A stretch of 16,802 nt of DNA, taken from NCBI GenBank assembly GCA_031290725.1, contig JAITMZ010000168.1, forward strand, positions 1 to 16,802, given 5' to 3'. Under the pieces are notes generated by a model, which was not told the DNA's origin, made no database searches, and saw nothing but the letters and a program-made list of their open reading frames with translations. This document shows positions 1 to 6,667 of the stretch, piece after piece. A program made the position numbers and the translations under genes. The DNA comes from Spirochaetaceae bacterium. Its GTDB lineage: Bacteria > Spirochaetota > Spirochaetia > Treponematales > Treponemataceae. How positions within the stretch are numbered: the first letter of the stretch is position 1; each line of letters begins with the position of its first letter.

Positions 1-100
1 GGGGGGGGGCGGGCGTGGGCCGGGGGGCCCGGCCCGGGGCCCCCCCGGCCCCCGGGGGGCCGGGGGGGGGGGGGGGGGGGGCCGGGGGGGGGGGGGGGGC
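1..100. other. Extreme G/C homopolymer stretch at window edge, probable artefact
   Basis: Almost every base is G or C, with long G runs (over 20 G near 61-81) and a single T at 16. Normal mixed sequence resumes at about 101. There is no codon structure, and the short reading frame through it encodes only Gly/Pro/Ala/Arg low complexity. Poly-G of this kind is typical of two-colour Illumina read ends carried into an assembly, so I read it as a contig-end artefact rather than biology. A true G-quadruplex-forming repeat is the alternative. Confidence 0.7.
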
Positions 101-133
101 GTATTGCCTTAAATTAAAATACCGCCAAAGCTA

Positions 134-162
134 TTGCACAGTTTCACTTTTTGTGCTAGGAT
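134..162 (+). promoter_or_regulatory. Candidate sigma70 promoter for lpdA
   Basis: TTGCAC (134-139), a 17-base spacer and TAGGAT (157-162), with an extended -10 TG at 154-155. Transcription would begin near 169, giving a leader of about 40 bases before the lpdA ribosome binding site. The -35 match is poor (3/6), so the call rests on the extended -10, the exact spacing and the position. Confidence 0.4.
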
Positions 163-209
163 TTGCAGGAAACGCGCAAAATCCGCTTACCCTATTGTGA
201 GGTGAAAAG

Positions 210-1607
210 ATGTATGATGTTATCGTGATTGGCTCAGGCCCCGGAGGCTACACGGCGGCTATCCGGGCGGCCCAGTTGGGGGGCAAAACCGCCCTGGTGG
301 AAAAAGACGAAGTGGGGGGCGCCTGCCTGAACCGGGGCTGCATCCCCACCAAGGCCCTCATCGAAAGCGTGGAGGCCTGGGAATCCCTAAAAACCCTGCC
401 TTCCTTCGGGGTCACGGTGCCGCCCGGGGCCTCCATTGACGCCGCCAAAATCTACGAGCGGAAGGACAGGATCGTGAAGCGCCTCACCACGGGCGTGGCG
501 GGCCTGGTGAAAAGCAACAAGATAGACCTCCTCCGGGGCACCGGCACCCTGACGGGCAAAACCACCGTGGAGATAAGCGATTCCGGGGGGGCAAAGAACA
601 CCATCGAGGCAGAAAAAATCATCATCGCCTCCGGGGCGGTGTCGGCGCTGCCGCCCATCCCAGGGGCCAAAGAGCCGGGGGTGATCACCAGCAACGAGGC
701 GCTCGCCCTGAAGGCCGTCCCCAAGAGCATCGCCATCATCGGCGGGGGGGTGATCGGGGTGGAATTGGCCACGGTGTTCTCCGGCCTGGGGGCCAAGGTG
801 ACCATCCTGGAGATGCTGGATGAGATACTCCCCCTGATCGACGGGGAAATTATTACCGCATTAAAGCGCATTTTGAAGGCCCGGGGTATTGACATTTTTG
901 TATCCGCCGGTGTAAAATTGATCGAGACTGTTGGTAGTGGCAAAAAGGTGCACTACGAGACCGGCGGGGCCAAGGGCGCGGTGGAGGCGGAGCTGGTGAT
1001 CATCGCTACGGGGCGAAAGGCCTACACCGACGGCCTGGGCCTGGAAGCGGCGGGGGTCAAGACCGACCGGGGCAGGGTGCTGGCGGACGAGCGCCAGAGA
1101 ACCAGCGCGGCGGGGATATACGCCATTGGGGACGTCTCTTCCAACATACAGCTTGCCCACGTGGCCATGGCCGAGGGCGTGGTCGCGGCGGAAAACGCCC
1201 TGGGGCATAGCGCGGTGATGGATTACTCTGCGGTGCCCTCGTGCATCTACACCAACCCGGAGATCGCGGGGGTGGGGATCACCGAGAAGGCGGCCAGGGA
1301 CAGGGGGCTGGACGTGTCGGTAGGAAAATTCCCCCTGGCCGCCAATGGCCGGGCCATGACCATGGGCGAGACCGCGGGTTTTGTGAAGATCATCGCGGAC
1401 AAGAAGGGCGGGCGCCTTTTGGGGGCCTCCCTTCTTGGGCCCCACGCCACCGAACTGATCGCCGAACTCACCCTGGCTCTTCGCCTGAAAGCCACGGTGG
1501 ATGACCTGAAGGCCGTGATTCACCCGCACCCGACCCTTTCGGAGGCTATTTTTGAAGCGGCCCACGATGCGCTGGGTGAATGTATCCACCTGCCCGCCCG
1601 GAAATAG
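210..1607 (+). CDS. lpdA: Dihydrolipoamide dehydrogenase (E3)
   Basis: FAD-dependent flavoprotein that reoxidises dihydrolipoyl groups with NAD+; it is the E3 component of 2-oxo acid or acetoin dehydrogenase complexes. The 465 residues match the family length, with no N-terminal lipoyl domain. Visible are the FAD fingerprint GSGPGG (8-13), the redox disulfide C39-x4-C44 within GGACLNRGC, a second dinucleotide fingerprint GGGVIG near 178 for NAD, an ATGRK motif, the GDV FAD-contact segment, and the C-terminal HPHPTLSE active site with catalytic H440 and E445. The ATG at 210 follows GAGGTG (199-204). It sits upstream of a TRAP operon and a dehydrogenase operon that lacks its own E3, so it probably serves that complex. 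Bases 848-945 are markedly less GC-rich than the rest of the gene. Confidence 0.95.
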   Translation: MYDVIVIGSGPGGYTAAIRAAQLGGKTALVEKDEVGGACLNRGCIPTKALIESVEAWESLKTLPSFGVTVPPGASIDAAKIYERKDRIVKRLTTGVAGLVKSNKIDLLRGTGTLTGKTTVEISDSGGAKNTIEAEKIIIASGAVSALPPIPGAKEPGVITSNEALALKAVPKSIAIIGGGVIGVELATVFSGLGAKVTILEMLDEILPLIDGEIITALKRILKARGIDIFVSAGVKLIETVGSGKKVHYETGGAKGAVEAELVIIATGRKAYTDGLGLEAAGVKTDRGRVLADERQRTSAAGIYAIGDVSSNIQLAHVAMAEGVVAAENALGHSAVMDYSAVPSCIYTNPEIAGVGITEKAARDRGLDVSVGKFPLAANGRAMTMGETAGFVKIIADKKGGRLLGASLLGPHATELIAELTLALRLKATVDDLKAVIHPHPTLSEAIFEAAHDALGECIHLPARK

Positions 1608-1632
1608 GCGCCACGGGCCGGATTGCTGTGCA

Positions 1633-1653
1633 AAAGTGCGTATGACGCGCTTT
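1633..1653 (+). terminator. Weak stem-loop between lpdA and dctP
   Basis: AAAGTGCGT (1633-1641), loop ATG, and ACGCGCTTT (1645-1653) form a 9-bp stem with one G-U pair. It lies 26 bases past the lpdA stop. No U-run follows beyond the three T in the stem, so it may be a weak terminator, an attenuator or an RNA-processing/stability hairpin rather than a strong stop. Confidence 0.3.
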
Positions 1654-1682
1654 ATATACAAACGAACCTATTGGAGGGTTTT

Positions 1683-2729
1683 ATGAAACGGACTATCGGA
1701 TTTGTGGCGGGCGTTGTGGTACTGCTCGCCGTCACCACGGGGTGTAGCAAGAGCGCGCCCAAAGCTTCAGGCGCGGCGGCTCCCGTCAAGGCGGTTGAAC
1801 TCAAACTGAACGTCACCACGGTGGAGACCAGCAGTTGGACCGAAGGGGCACGCAGGTTTGCGGCGCTGATCAAGGAGCGCACCGGCGGGCGCTACACGGT
1901 GGCGATCTATCCCAACGAACAGTTGGCCGCCGGGGATCAGACCGGCACGCTGGCGATGTTCTATCAGGATTCGGGGATTATCGACATCGACATTCATTCG
2001 GCCATGCTGCACAACAACCAGATTCCCGAATTGACCGTATGCTTTATGCCTTGGATTTTCAGCAAGGGCAACGCGAGCGTGGACGAGATTCTCTTTGCTC
2101 CCAACGCTCCAGGCGGCAAGGTGATCATGGACTACATCGCCAAGAAAGGCCCGGTGCCCCTGGCCCTGGGTGAAAACGGCTTCCGCCAGATCACCAACAA
2201 CCGTCGGCCCATCGCCAAGGTGGAGGACTTCCGAAACCTGAAAATGCGGGTTCCCGCGGTGCCGATTCTGACCGACCTGTTCAAACTGCTGGGCTCCGAC
2301 CCCACGGCCATGAGTTTCTCCGAGGTGTTCACCGCATTGCAGCAAAACACCATCGACGGCCAGGAAAATCCCCTGGGCATCATCCAGAGCAGCAAACTCA
2401 ATGAGGTGCAAAAGTACCTCACCGTGTGCAACTACTGCTACGACCCTATCGTTCTGGCGGTGAGCAACAAGCGCTGGGCATCTTTGAGCGACGACGACAA
2501 AAAAATCTTCCAGCAGTCCGCCACGGACGCCATGAAATATCAGGTGGAGTACAACCGCGACGTGGACGCGAAAGTTCTGGACGCCCTCAAGGCCGGGGGT
2601 ATGCAGGTGAACGAAATGACCCCTGCGGAGATTGCGGCGTTCCAAAGCGCCCTAGCTCCCCTGTACAAGACCTACATGGACAGGCTGGGACCGGAACTGT
2701 TCGCTGCCTTCGGATATAAGGCAAACTAA
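1683..2729 (+). CDS. dctP: TRAP transporter substrate-binding protein, lipoprotein type
   Basis: Extracytoplasmic solute receptor (DctP family) that captures a substrate, usually a carboxylate, and hands it to the DctQM permease. The start is ATG 1683 behind TTGGAGGG; an in-frame upstream extension from 1623 lacks a binding site and would bury the signal peptide. Of 348 residues, 1-20 are a hydrophobic signal ending TTGC with C21, a spirochaete-tolerant lipobox (T at -3), so the receptor is probably lipid-anchored. Family signatures are FRQITNNRRPI (167-177), FRNLKMRVP (183-191) with R189, expected to salt-bridge the substrate carboxylate, and the ALQxxxIDGQENP segment (218-230). It is followed by dctQ and dctM. 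The ligand cannot be read from sequence, although the neighbouring dehydrogenase suggests a 2-oxo acid or related carboxylate. Confidence 0.93.
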   Translation: MKRTIGFVAGVVVLLAVTTGCSKSAPKASGAAAPVKAVELKLNVTTVETSSWTEGARRFAALIKERTGGRYTVAIYPNEQLAAGDQTGTLAMFYQDSGIIDIDIHSAMLHNNQIPELTVCFMPWIFSKGNASVDEILFAPNAPGGKVIMDYIAKKGPVPLALGENGFRQITNNRRPIAKVEDFRNLKMRVPAVPILTDLFKLLGSDPTAMSFSEVFTALQQNTIDGQENPLGIIQSSKLNEVQKYLTVCNYCYDPIVLAVSNKRWASLSDDDKKIFQQSATDAMKYQVEYNRDVDAKVLDALKAGGMQVNEMTPAEIAAFQSALAPLYKTYMDRLGPELFAAFGYKAN

Positions 2730-2736
2730 ACCTCTC

Positions 2737-2772
2737 CCTTGCTCCGGATTGTTCGCGGTTTTCGGGGCAAGG
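2737..2772 (+). promoter_or_regulatory. Intercistronic stem-loop between dctP and dctQ
   Basis: CCTTGCTCCG (2737-2746) pairs with CGGGGCAAGG (2763-2772) in a 10-bp stem with one G-U pair and a 16-base loop. It lies 8 bases after the dctP stop and ends just before the dctQ Shine-Dalgarno AAAGGAG (2775-2781). There is no U-tract, so it is better read as an mRNA-stabilising or translation-modulating hairpin that sets receptor above permease than as a terminator. Confidence 0.6.
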
Positions 2773-2786
2773 CCAAAGGAGTCTCC

Positions 2787-3293
2787 ATGAAGCTAATCGT
2801 AAAGGTATGGGATTTTCTTGAAGAAGCCTGTATCATAGTGCTCCTGACGTTTATGGCGGGGATGAATTTTCTCAATGTCATGAGCCGGTATTTTTTTCAC
2901 CGGTCTTTTTCCTTTACCGAGGAATTGGTGATCACCTGTTTTGTCTATGTGAGCATGTTCGGCATTGCCGCGGCGTATAAGCGGGGATCCCATCTGGGGA
3001 TGGGCCTTATCACGGAGAACGTGACCCCCCGGATTCGCTCCTTTATGGTGCTGTTTTCCATGCTCTGTTCCCTGGCGCTCATCGGGGCGATATTCTACCT
3101 CAGCCTTGACGTGATCGCCGGGCAGATGCGGAGCGGCGAAAAGACCCCGGTGCTGGGGCTTCCCGCCTATTACCAGCGTGTTTCCATCCCCCTGGGGTGC
3201 GTGTTGATGGCCATCCGCACCGGACAGTGGGGATTTTTGGCCTTCCGCAAGGACTTTTTTGGCGCTCCGGCGGCACCGCAGGGAGGAAACTAG
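2787..3293 (+). CDS. dctQ: TRAP transporter small membrane subunit
   Basis: Small permease subunit (DctQ) of a tripartite ATP-independent periplasmic transporter, forming the inner-membrane complex with DctM. The ATG at 2787 has AAAGGAG at 2775-2781; a longer in-frame start at 2739 lies inside the intergenic hairpin and has no binding site. Of 168 residues, the usual four membrane segments are at about 14-33, 46-64, 86-110 and 130-150. The hallmark N-terminal region NFLNVMSRYFF (27-37) followed by SFTEEL (42-47) is present. The stop at 3293 is one base before the dctM ATG, indicating translational coupling. Confidence 0.92.
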   Translation: MKLIVKVWDFLEEACIIVLLTFMAGMNFLNVMSRYFFHRSFSFTEELVITCFVYVSMFGIAAAYKRGSHLGMGLITENVTPRIRSFMVLFSMLCSLALIGAIFYLSLDVIAGQMRSGEKTPVLGLPAYYQRVSIPLGCVLMAIRTGQWGFLAFRKDFFGAPAAPQGGN

Positions 3294-3294
3294 C

Positions 3295-4569
3295 ATGGCA
3301 TACGTCTTGTTCGGTGTGTTTTTTCTGTTGGTGTTTCTGAATGTGCCCATCGCCGTGGCCCTGGGGCTATCCTCCATAGTCGGCCTGAGCATGATCAAGT
3401 TTTCCCTGTCCATTCTGCCCAATCTGATGTATTCCGGGATCGCGAAATTCGCCCTGCTGGCCATTCCCTACTTTATCCTGGCGGGGATGATCATGGAATA
3501 CGCGGGCATTTCCAAGCGCCTGATTCACTTTGCGTCGGTGTGCGTGGGGCATATCCGGCACGGCCTGGTGGTGGTGGTGGTGGTGGTGTCCTGCTTCTTT
3601 GCGGCCATCTCCGGGTCCGGGCCGGCCACGGTTGCAGCCCTGGGGGCGATTTTGATCCCGGCGATGATCGCCGCGGGGTACGATTCGGGCCTGGCCACCG
3701 CGCTGATGAGTTCCTCCGGGGCCATCGGCATCAGTATTCCTCCCAGCATCGCCTTTGTGGTGTATGCTTCCATCGCCGACGTGTCGGTGAGCAAGATTTT
3801 CTCCGGCGGCGTGTTTCCCGGCCTGCTCATGGGTCTGGCGTTTATCGTGGCGGCCGTCCTAGCTTCCCGAAAGAGCCGCATCACCATGCAGCCCAAGGCC
3901 TCCGGCAAAGAGCGCTGGCTCGCCTTTAAGGACGCCTTCTGGGGCCTCATGACCCCGGTGATCATCCTGGGGGGCATCTACGGCGGGGTCTTTACCCCCA
4001 CGGAAGCCGCGGGCGTGGCCATCGTATACAGCCTCTTTGTGGGGGTCTTCATCTACAAGGAGATCACCATCAAGACCCTGAGAAAACTCTTCATAGATGC
4101 GGCGATCACCTCCGGCACGGTGATGTATATCATCGCCTGCGCCAGCGTGTTTGCCTACTTACTGACCACTTCCCATGTGGCCACGGATATTTCCGACGGC
4201 CTTTTGGCCCTCACGTCCAACAAGTATGTGCTCCTGTTCATCATCAACATCATCTTTATGATCGCGGGGTGCTTCCTGGACGCCAACTCGGCCATGTACA
4301 TTCTGGTGCCCCTGATGCTGCCGATTATCCGCCGTCTGGGGGTGGATCCCATCCATTTTGGGGTGTTTGTCACGGTGAACCTGGCCATCGGGCAGGTGAC
4401 GCCGCCGGTGGGAGTGAACCTCTACGTGGGGTGCAATATCGCGAAAATTCCCGTGCTGGATGTGTGCAAGCGCATTTTGCCCTTCATCTTCTGGGGCTTT
4501 ATCGCGCTGCTGTTTATTACCTATGTACCGGAAATCACCATGTTCCTGCCGAATTTGGTGAGAAAATAG
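3295..4569 (+). CDS. dctM: TRAP transporter large membrane subunit
   Basis: Large permease subunit (DctM) of the TRAP transporter, an ion-gradient-driven symporter subunit. The chosen start is ATG 3295, with GGGAGG at 3281-3286 inside the dctQ tail; an in-frame start at 3259 would overlap dctQ and lacks a site. The 424-residue product is hydrophobic throughout, with about 12 membrane segments, as usual. The family signature SGSGPATVAA is at 106-115, and a second conserved stretch near the C-terminus reads GQVTPPVGVNLY. A perfect (GTG)7 trinucleotide run (3568-3588) encodes seven valines in a membrane helix. It is the last gene of the TRAP group; an AT-rich intergenic region with a new promoter follows. 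Confidence 0.94.
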   Translation: MAYVLFGVFFLLVFLNVPIAVALGLSSIVGLSMIKFSLSILPNLMYSGIAKFALLAIPYFILAGMIMEYAGISKRLIHFASVCVGHIRHGLVVVVVVVSCFFAAISGSGPATVAALGAILIPAMIAAGYDSGLATALMSSSGAIGISIPPSIAFVVYASIADVSVSKIFSGGVFPGLLMGLAFIVAAVLASRKSRITMQPKASGKERWLAFKDAFWGLMTPVIILGGIYGGVFTPTEAAGVAIVYSLFVGVFIYKEITIKTLRKLFIDAAITSGTVMYIIACASVFAYLLTTSHVATDISDGLLALTSNKYVLLFIINIIFMIAGCFLDANSAMYILVPLMLPIIRRLGVDPIHFGVFVTVNLAIGQVTPPVGVNLYVGCNIAKIPVLDVCKRILPFIFWGFIALLFITYVPEITMFLPNLVRK

Positions 4570-4655
4570 GCGCGGTGCTTCGACGGCGGTACGGGAAACT
4601 CCATTTTAATCAGCGCTTCCTTGAACAAAAATTATAATAAAACTTGTAAACAATC

Positions 4656-4684
4656 TTGTTTTTTATAAAAATGTGGGGTATAAT
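4656..4684 (+). promoter_or_regulatory. Sigma70 promoter of the dehydrogenase operon
   Basis: TTGTTT (4656-4661), a 17-base spacer and a perfect TATAAT (4679-4684). It sits in an AT-rich island (about 4601-4715) that contrasts with the GC-rich genes. Transcription would start near 4691, giving a leader of about 38 bases with GGAGG at 4718-4722. A short inverted repeat, TTGT-AA-ACAA (4644-4653), abuts the -35 and could be an operator, though it may be chance. Confidence 0.65.
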
Positions 4685-4728
4685 TGAAATGTAACTAGGT
4701 ATGCAAAATTATAAAGCGGAGGCGGAAT

Positions 4729-4953
4729 ATGCAAGTGTTGGCTCCCAATTTGGGGCAATCGGGTATGCAGGTTCGGATTGAAACCTGGCATAAAAAACAA
4801 GGTGACCAGGTGGCCAAAGGGGATCCCCTCTTTGAACTGTCCAACGAAAAATTGAACGAAGAGATTACCGCTCCGGCTTCGGGCACCTTAAAAATTTACG
4901 TGCAGGAAGGCGAGGAAGTGGAACCCGGTACCGTCCTGGCGGACATCGAGTAG
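4729..4953 (+). CDS. Stand-alone lipoyl carrier protein (detached E2 lipoyl domain)
   Basis: A 74-residue protein that is a lipoyl domain and nothing else. The expected modified lysine is K41 in the hairpin turn LSNEKLNEEI, which resembles the E2 pattern ETDKx rather than the biotin EAMKM or the glycine-cleavage ESVKA pattern. The flanking glycines G31 (KGD) and G52 (ASGTL) sit at the expected distances on each side. It should shuttle acyl and hydride groups between E1, the separate E2 catalytic protein and E3. A typical E2 has this domain fused N-terminally by a flexible linker; here a stop codon ends it and the catalytic gene begins 7 bases later. The strong GGAGG (4718-4722), 6 bases from the ATG, and the upstream promoter make it the first gene of its operon. 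Biotin attachment is the less likely alternative. Confidence 0.88.
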   Translation: MQVLAPNLGQSGMQVRIETWHKKQGDQVAKGDPLFELSNEKLNEEITAPASGTLKIYVQEGEEVEPGTVLADIE

Positions 4954-4960
4954 GCGCGGT

Positions 4961-5662
4961 ATGGCCGGCAGCGAAATCAGAATAAAAAACCGGGCAAAAC
5001 TCAAATCCACCCGGCGCTTTATCGGACAGCGGATGAGCGAAAGCCTCCGCACCATGCCCCAGGATACTGCGGTGTTTGACCTGGAAAGCGGCGCCCTCAT
5101 GGCGCTGAAGGACGAACTCAAGACGAAGAATAAAAACGTTACGGTATCGTCGATTATCACCCGGATTATGGCCACCATCCTCCGCGACTACCCGCTGCTG
5201 AACTCGGCGGTGGCGGGTGAAGAGGTGATCACCTACGAATCCTGCAACGTCGCCCTGGGAATCGGGCTGGAGACGGGGATCATGACCGTGGTTATCCGGG
5301 AAGCCCAGGACAAGGACGTCTTCGCTATTTCCGACGAACTGCGGGAAAAGACGGACCTTATCAAGGTGGGCCGCCTCCCGCTGGATGAGATGAAGGGCTC
5401 CACCTTCACCGTCAGCAGCATCGGCGTGCTGGGAATACGCTATTCCACGGTGGTACTCAACCCGCCGGAAAGCGCCATGCTGGGCATCGGCGTCACGGAA
5501 AAACGGGTAGTGGTACAGCCGGACAACAGCACGGCGATTCGGCAGGTTACCAGTTTTAGCTTGACCCACAACCACACCCTGCTGGACGGCTACCATGTGG
5601 GAATAGTGATTCGCCTGCTGCGGGAACGGCTTGAAAATCCCCGGGCATGGATGGGTTTATAG
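4961..5662 (+). CDS. 2-oxo acid dehydrogenase acyltransferase, catalytic domain only (E2)
   Basis: Catalytic core of dihydrolipoamide acyltransferase, which moves the acyl group from the lipoyl carrier to CoA and normally forms the 24- or 60-mer scaffold of the complex. The 233 residues begin directly in the core (TRRFIGQRMSESL, 17-29). STFTVSSIG (147-155) is a conserved strand, and the active site is HTLLDG (205-210) with H205 and D209, matching HxxxDG. No lipoyl domain, linker or peripheral subunit-binding domain precedes it, whereas most E2 proteins exceed 400 residues. The first ~16 residues are basic (KNRAKLK) and are the only candidate docking segment for E1 or E3. There is no strong Shine-Dalgarno; translation is probably coupled to the lipoyl gene 7 bases upstream. 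Confidence 0.92.
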   Translation: MAGSEIRIKNRAKLKSTRRFIGQRMSESLRTMPQDTAVFDLESGALMALKDELKTKNKNVTVSSIITRIMATILRDYPLLNSAVAGEEVITYESCNVALGIGLETGIMTVVIREAQDKDVFAISDELREKTDLIKVGRLPLDEMKGSTFTVSSIGVLGIRYSTVVLNPPESAMLGIGVTEKRVVVQPDNSTAIRQVTSFSLTHNHTLLDGYHVGIVIRLLRERLENPRAWMGL

Positions 5663-5671
5663 GAGGACTCT

Positions 5672-6667
5672 ATGCAATTTACGAAGGAACAACAGCTCCA
5701 TCTTTATGAAGAGCTGGTTTTTGCCAGGGCTTTTGGCGAAAAAGTGGTGGAATACATTTTTGCCGGGCGGATGAACGGCTCGGTTCACCCTACCCTCGGC
5801 CAGGAGGCGGTGGACGCGGGTATCTGGATTGCGCGGGAATTGTCGCCGGTCACGGTATACATCCAGTGCACTCACCGCCAGCAGCCCCTGCTGGCCCGCA
5901 TCGTGGGGCTGGATCCCACCCTGGGGGACTGCATGCACCGCCGGATCGGCGCCCTCAGCGGCCTGTCCGGGGAGTTTCACGAAGTGTCCATGAAAGACCG
6001 GCTGCTCCCGTCTTCGGGCATTTTGGGAGAGGGCCCGCTGTCTTCCACGGGCTATGCTTGGACGGTCAAGCAGCGGAAACAGGCCGGTACGGCGGTGGTG
6101 TCCTGCTTTGGCGACGGCGCCATGAGCGAAGGCGCCGTCTACGAGGGGATGAATCTGGCGGGGATACTCAAACTGCCCATCCTCTATGTGATAGAAAACA
6201 ACCAGGTGGCCATGACTACGCCCTTTTCGGAGGAAGCGCCCATCGCGGACTTGGCTATCCGCGCGGCCGGAGCTGGCATGAAGGGCGTCACCGTGGACGG
6301 CAACGACATTGAAGCGGTGATTGAGGCGGTGCTGGCAGGCACCCGGATGGCGGCGGCAAACGAGCCGAACCTGGTGGAACTCAAAACCTGGCGCTGGCAG
6401 GGGCATCACGTGGGAGAAAAGCAGGAAAAATATCGGGACACGGATTTTCTGAAAAACACGGATCCCCTCGACCCGGTAAAACGCTACGAAAAGACGCTGC
6501 TGCAGCGGGGTACCGCCGGCGAAGCGCATTTTGCCAAAGTGCGCGATGAACAGTACGCCCTGATTGACCAGGCCTTTGACCGGGTTTTTCAGAGCCAGGC
6601 CCCGGCTAGGGACATGGCCCTGGACTATAATCTGATGTATTCCAACAATGCGGGAGGCGCTCTATGA
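5672..6667 (+). CDS. TPP-dependent dehydrogenase E1 alpha subunit (PDH/acetoin type)
   Basis: Alpha subunit of a heterotetrameric E1 that decarboxylates or cleaves its substrate with thiamine diphosphate and acylates the lipoyl carrier. Of 331 residues, the TPP-Mg motif runs from G147-D148-G149 to N176-N177 (LPILYVIENN), at the normal spacing of about 30. The later active-site loop reads WQGHH (242-246), where relatives have RGHS. Odd points: the segment that reads HRGH in acetoin E1 is HRQQ (68-71), and the usual GKGGSMH stretch is replaced by LSGLSGEFH (95-103), so the substrate pocket probably differs from classical PDH or AcoA. AGGAGG (5661-5666) overlaps the E2 stop. The gene overlaps E1 beta by 4 bases (ATGA). 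The substrate is not assignable from sequence alone. Confidence 0.9.
   Translation: MQFTKEQQLHLYEELVFARAFGEKVVEYIFAGRMNGSVHPTLGQEAVDAGIWIARELSPVTVYIQCTHRQQPLLARIVGLDPTLGDCMHRRIGALSGLSGEFHEVSMKDRLLPSSGILGEGPLSSTGYAWTVKQRKQAGTAVVSCFGDGAMSEGAVYEGMNLAGILKLPILYVIENNQVAMTTPFSEEAPIADLAIRAAGAGMKGVTVDGNDIEAVIEAVLAGTRMAAANEPNLVELKTWRWQGHHVGEKQEKYRDTDFLKNTDPLDPVKRYEKTLLQRGTAGEAHFAKVRDEQYALIDQAFDRVFQSQAPARDMALDYNLMYSNNAGGAL

Noticed and set aside
15..200. Reading frame through the G-rich start
   Set aside because: It encodes Gly/Pro/Ala low complexity from the probable artefact, with no ribosome binding site.
861..1661. Long open frame antisense to lpdA
   Set aside because: Shadow of a high-GC gene; no recognisable domain, and lpdA has all its motifs.
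1623..1682. Longer N-terminus for DctP
   Set aside because: It would overlap the intergenic hairpin and place the signal peptide internally; TTGGAGGG supports ATG 1683.
1767..2645. 292-codon open frame antisense to dctP
   Set aside because: His/Val/Gly-rich composition typical of a GC-codon shadow; no start signals.
4648..4664. AAACA-ATCT-TGTTT hairpin followed by T as a dctM terminator
   Set aside because: A 5-bp AT-only stem is too weak, and it overlaps the -35 of the next promoter.
4729..4953. Biotin carboxyl carrier protein
   Set aside because: The lysine context is NEKL, not the AMKM of biotin carriers, and E2/E1 genes follow rather than carboxylase genes.
5657..6529. Open frame antisense to E1 alpha
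   Set aside because: Shadow frame; the sense strand has the full TPP motif and ribosome binding site.
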